Shown here: in pieces, positions 16,722 to 16,804 of the stretch | Layout of the letters: each line of letters opens with the position of its first letter | How positions within the stretch are numbered: the stretch's first letter is position 1 | NCBI GenBank assembly: GCA_035690725.1 | Contig: DASSKF010000172.1 | Coordinates: 1-16,804, forward strand | Direction of reading: 5' to 3' | Length of the DNA stretch: 16,804 bases | DNA from: DASSKF01 sp035690725 | Lineage (GTDB): Bacteria > Actinomycetota > Actinomycetes > Actinomycetales > Dermatophilaceae | Notes under the pieces: generated by a model | Databases searched by the model: none | Seen by the model: only the letters and a program-made list of their open reading frames with translations | What the model was told of the DNA's origin: nothing | Position numbers and translations under genes: made by a program

Positions 16722-16804
16722 GCGGTGCCCTGCAGCTTCTGCACCTTGGCCAGGCTGTCCGACAGGTCGCTCAGCGCCTGCCGCATGCCTGAGGTGTCGC
16801 CGCG
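16718..16804 (-). CDS. C-terminal end of an unidentified gene (truncated by the window edge)
   Basis: Only the last 28 codons are visible, ending in ALSDLSDSLAKVQKLQGTA and a TGA at 16720-16718 that overlaps the Nramp start in an ATGA junction. The piece looks like an amphipathic helix with regularly spaced Leu. The frame is open to the window edge, and the overlap strongly suggests it is the preceding gene of the same operon. Too little is seen to name it. Confidence 0.6.
   Translation of the reverse strand, partial: RGDTSGMRQALSDLSDSLAKVQKLQGTA

Overview
The window is about 16.8 kb of very GC-rich DNA (well over two thirds G+C by eye). Its third-position GC bias, GTG starts and dense stop/start overlaps suggest a chromosomal segment of a high-GC actinomycete. 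I cannot name the genus from sequence alone. Coding is almost continuous: no gap exceeds about 115 bases, and I see no tRNA, rRNA, CRISPR array, insertion sequence or integrase.

Left two thirds (1-9674, minus strand, read right to left): a compact hopanoid biosynthesis operon. The order is dxs, hpnC, hpnD, hpnE, a short-chain polyprenyl diphosphate synthase, shc (squalene-hopene cyclase), then one gene encoding an HpnG-type nucleosidase fused to a complete IspH reductase. The start codon of a further gene, plausibly hpnH, lies at the left edge. Every junction but one is a 4-base ATGA or GTGA stop/start overlap; the exception is an 85-base gap before shc. The inferred flow is: DXS starts the MEP pathway and IspH ends it (IPP/DMAPP); the prenyl synthase makes FPP; HpnD, HpnC and HpnE convert two FPP to squalene; SHC cyclises squalene to hopene or hopanol; HpnG, with the expected HpnH, begins the extended ribosyl side chain. 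The HpnG-IspH fusion is the most striking item in the window.

Middle (9675-11659): a short intergenic region with an inverted repeat and an AT-rich palindrome separates dxs from a MarR-family regulator on the same strand. A divergent AI-2E-family (PerM-like) membrane protein on the plus strand carries a repetitive acidic C-terminal tail. This regulator is the best local candidate for controlling the hopanoid operon, but that is inference from position.

Right (11660-16804, minus strand): a FUSC-type putative aromatic-acid exporter lies directly tail-to-tail with the AI-2E gene, preceded by an aldehyde dehydrogenase. Upstream of these is a tightly coupled group: the end of an unidentified gene, an Nramp-like divalent-metal transporter with an altered metal site, two small PRC-barrel-like proteins, and a small single-pass membrane protein. 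This group looks like a metal transport and regulation operon unrelated to hopanoids.
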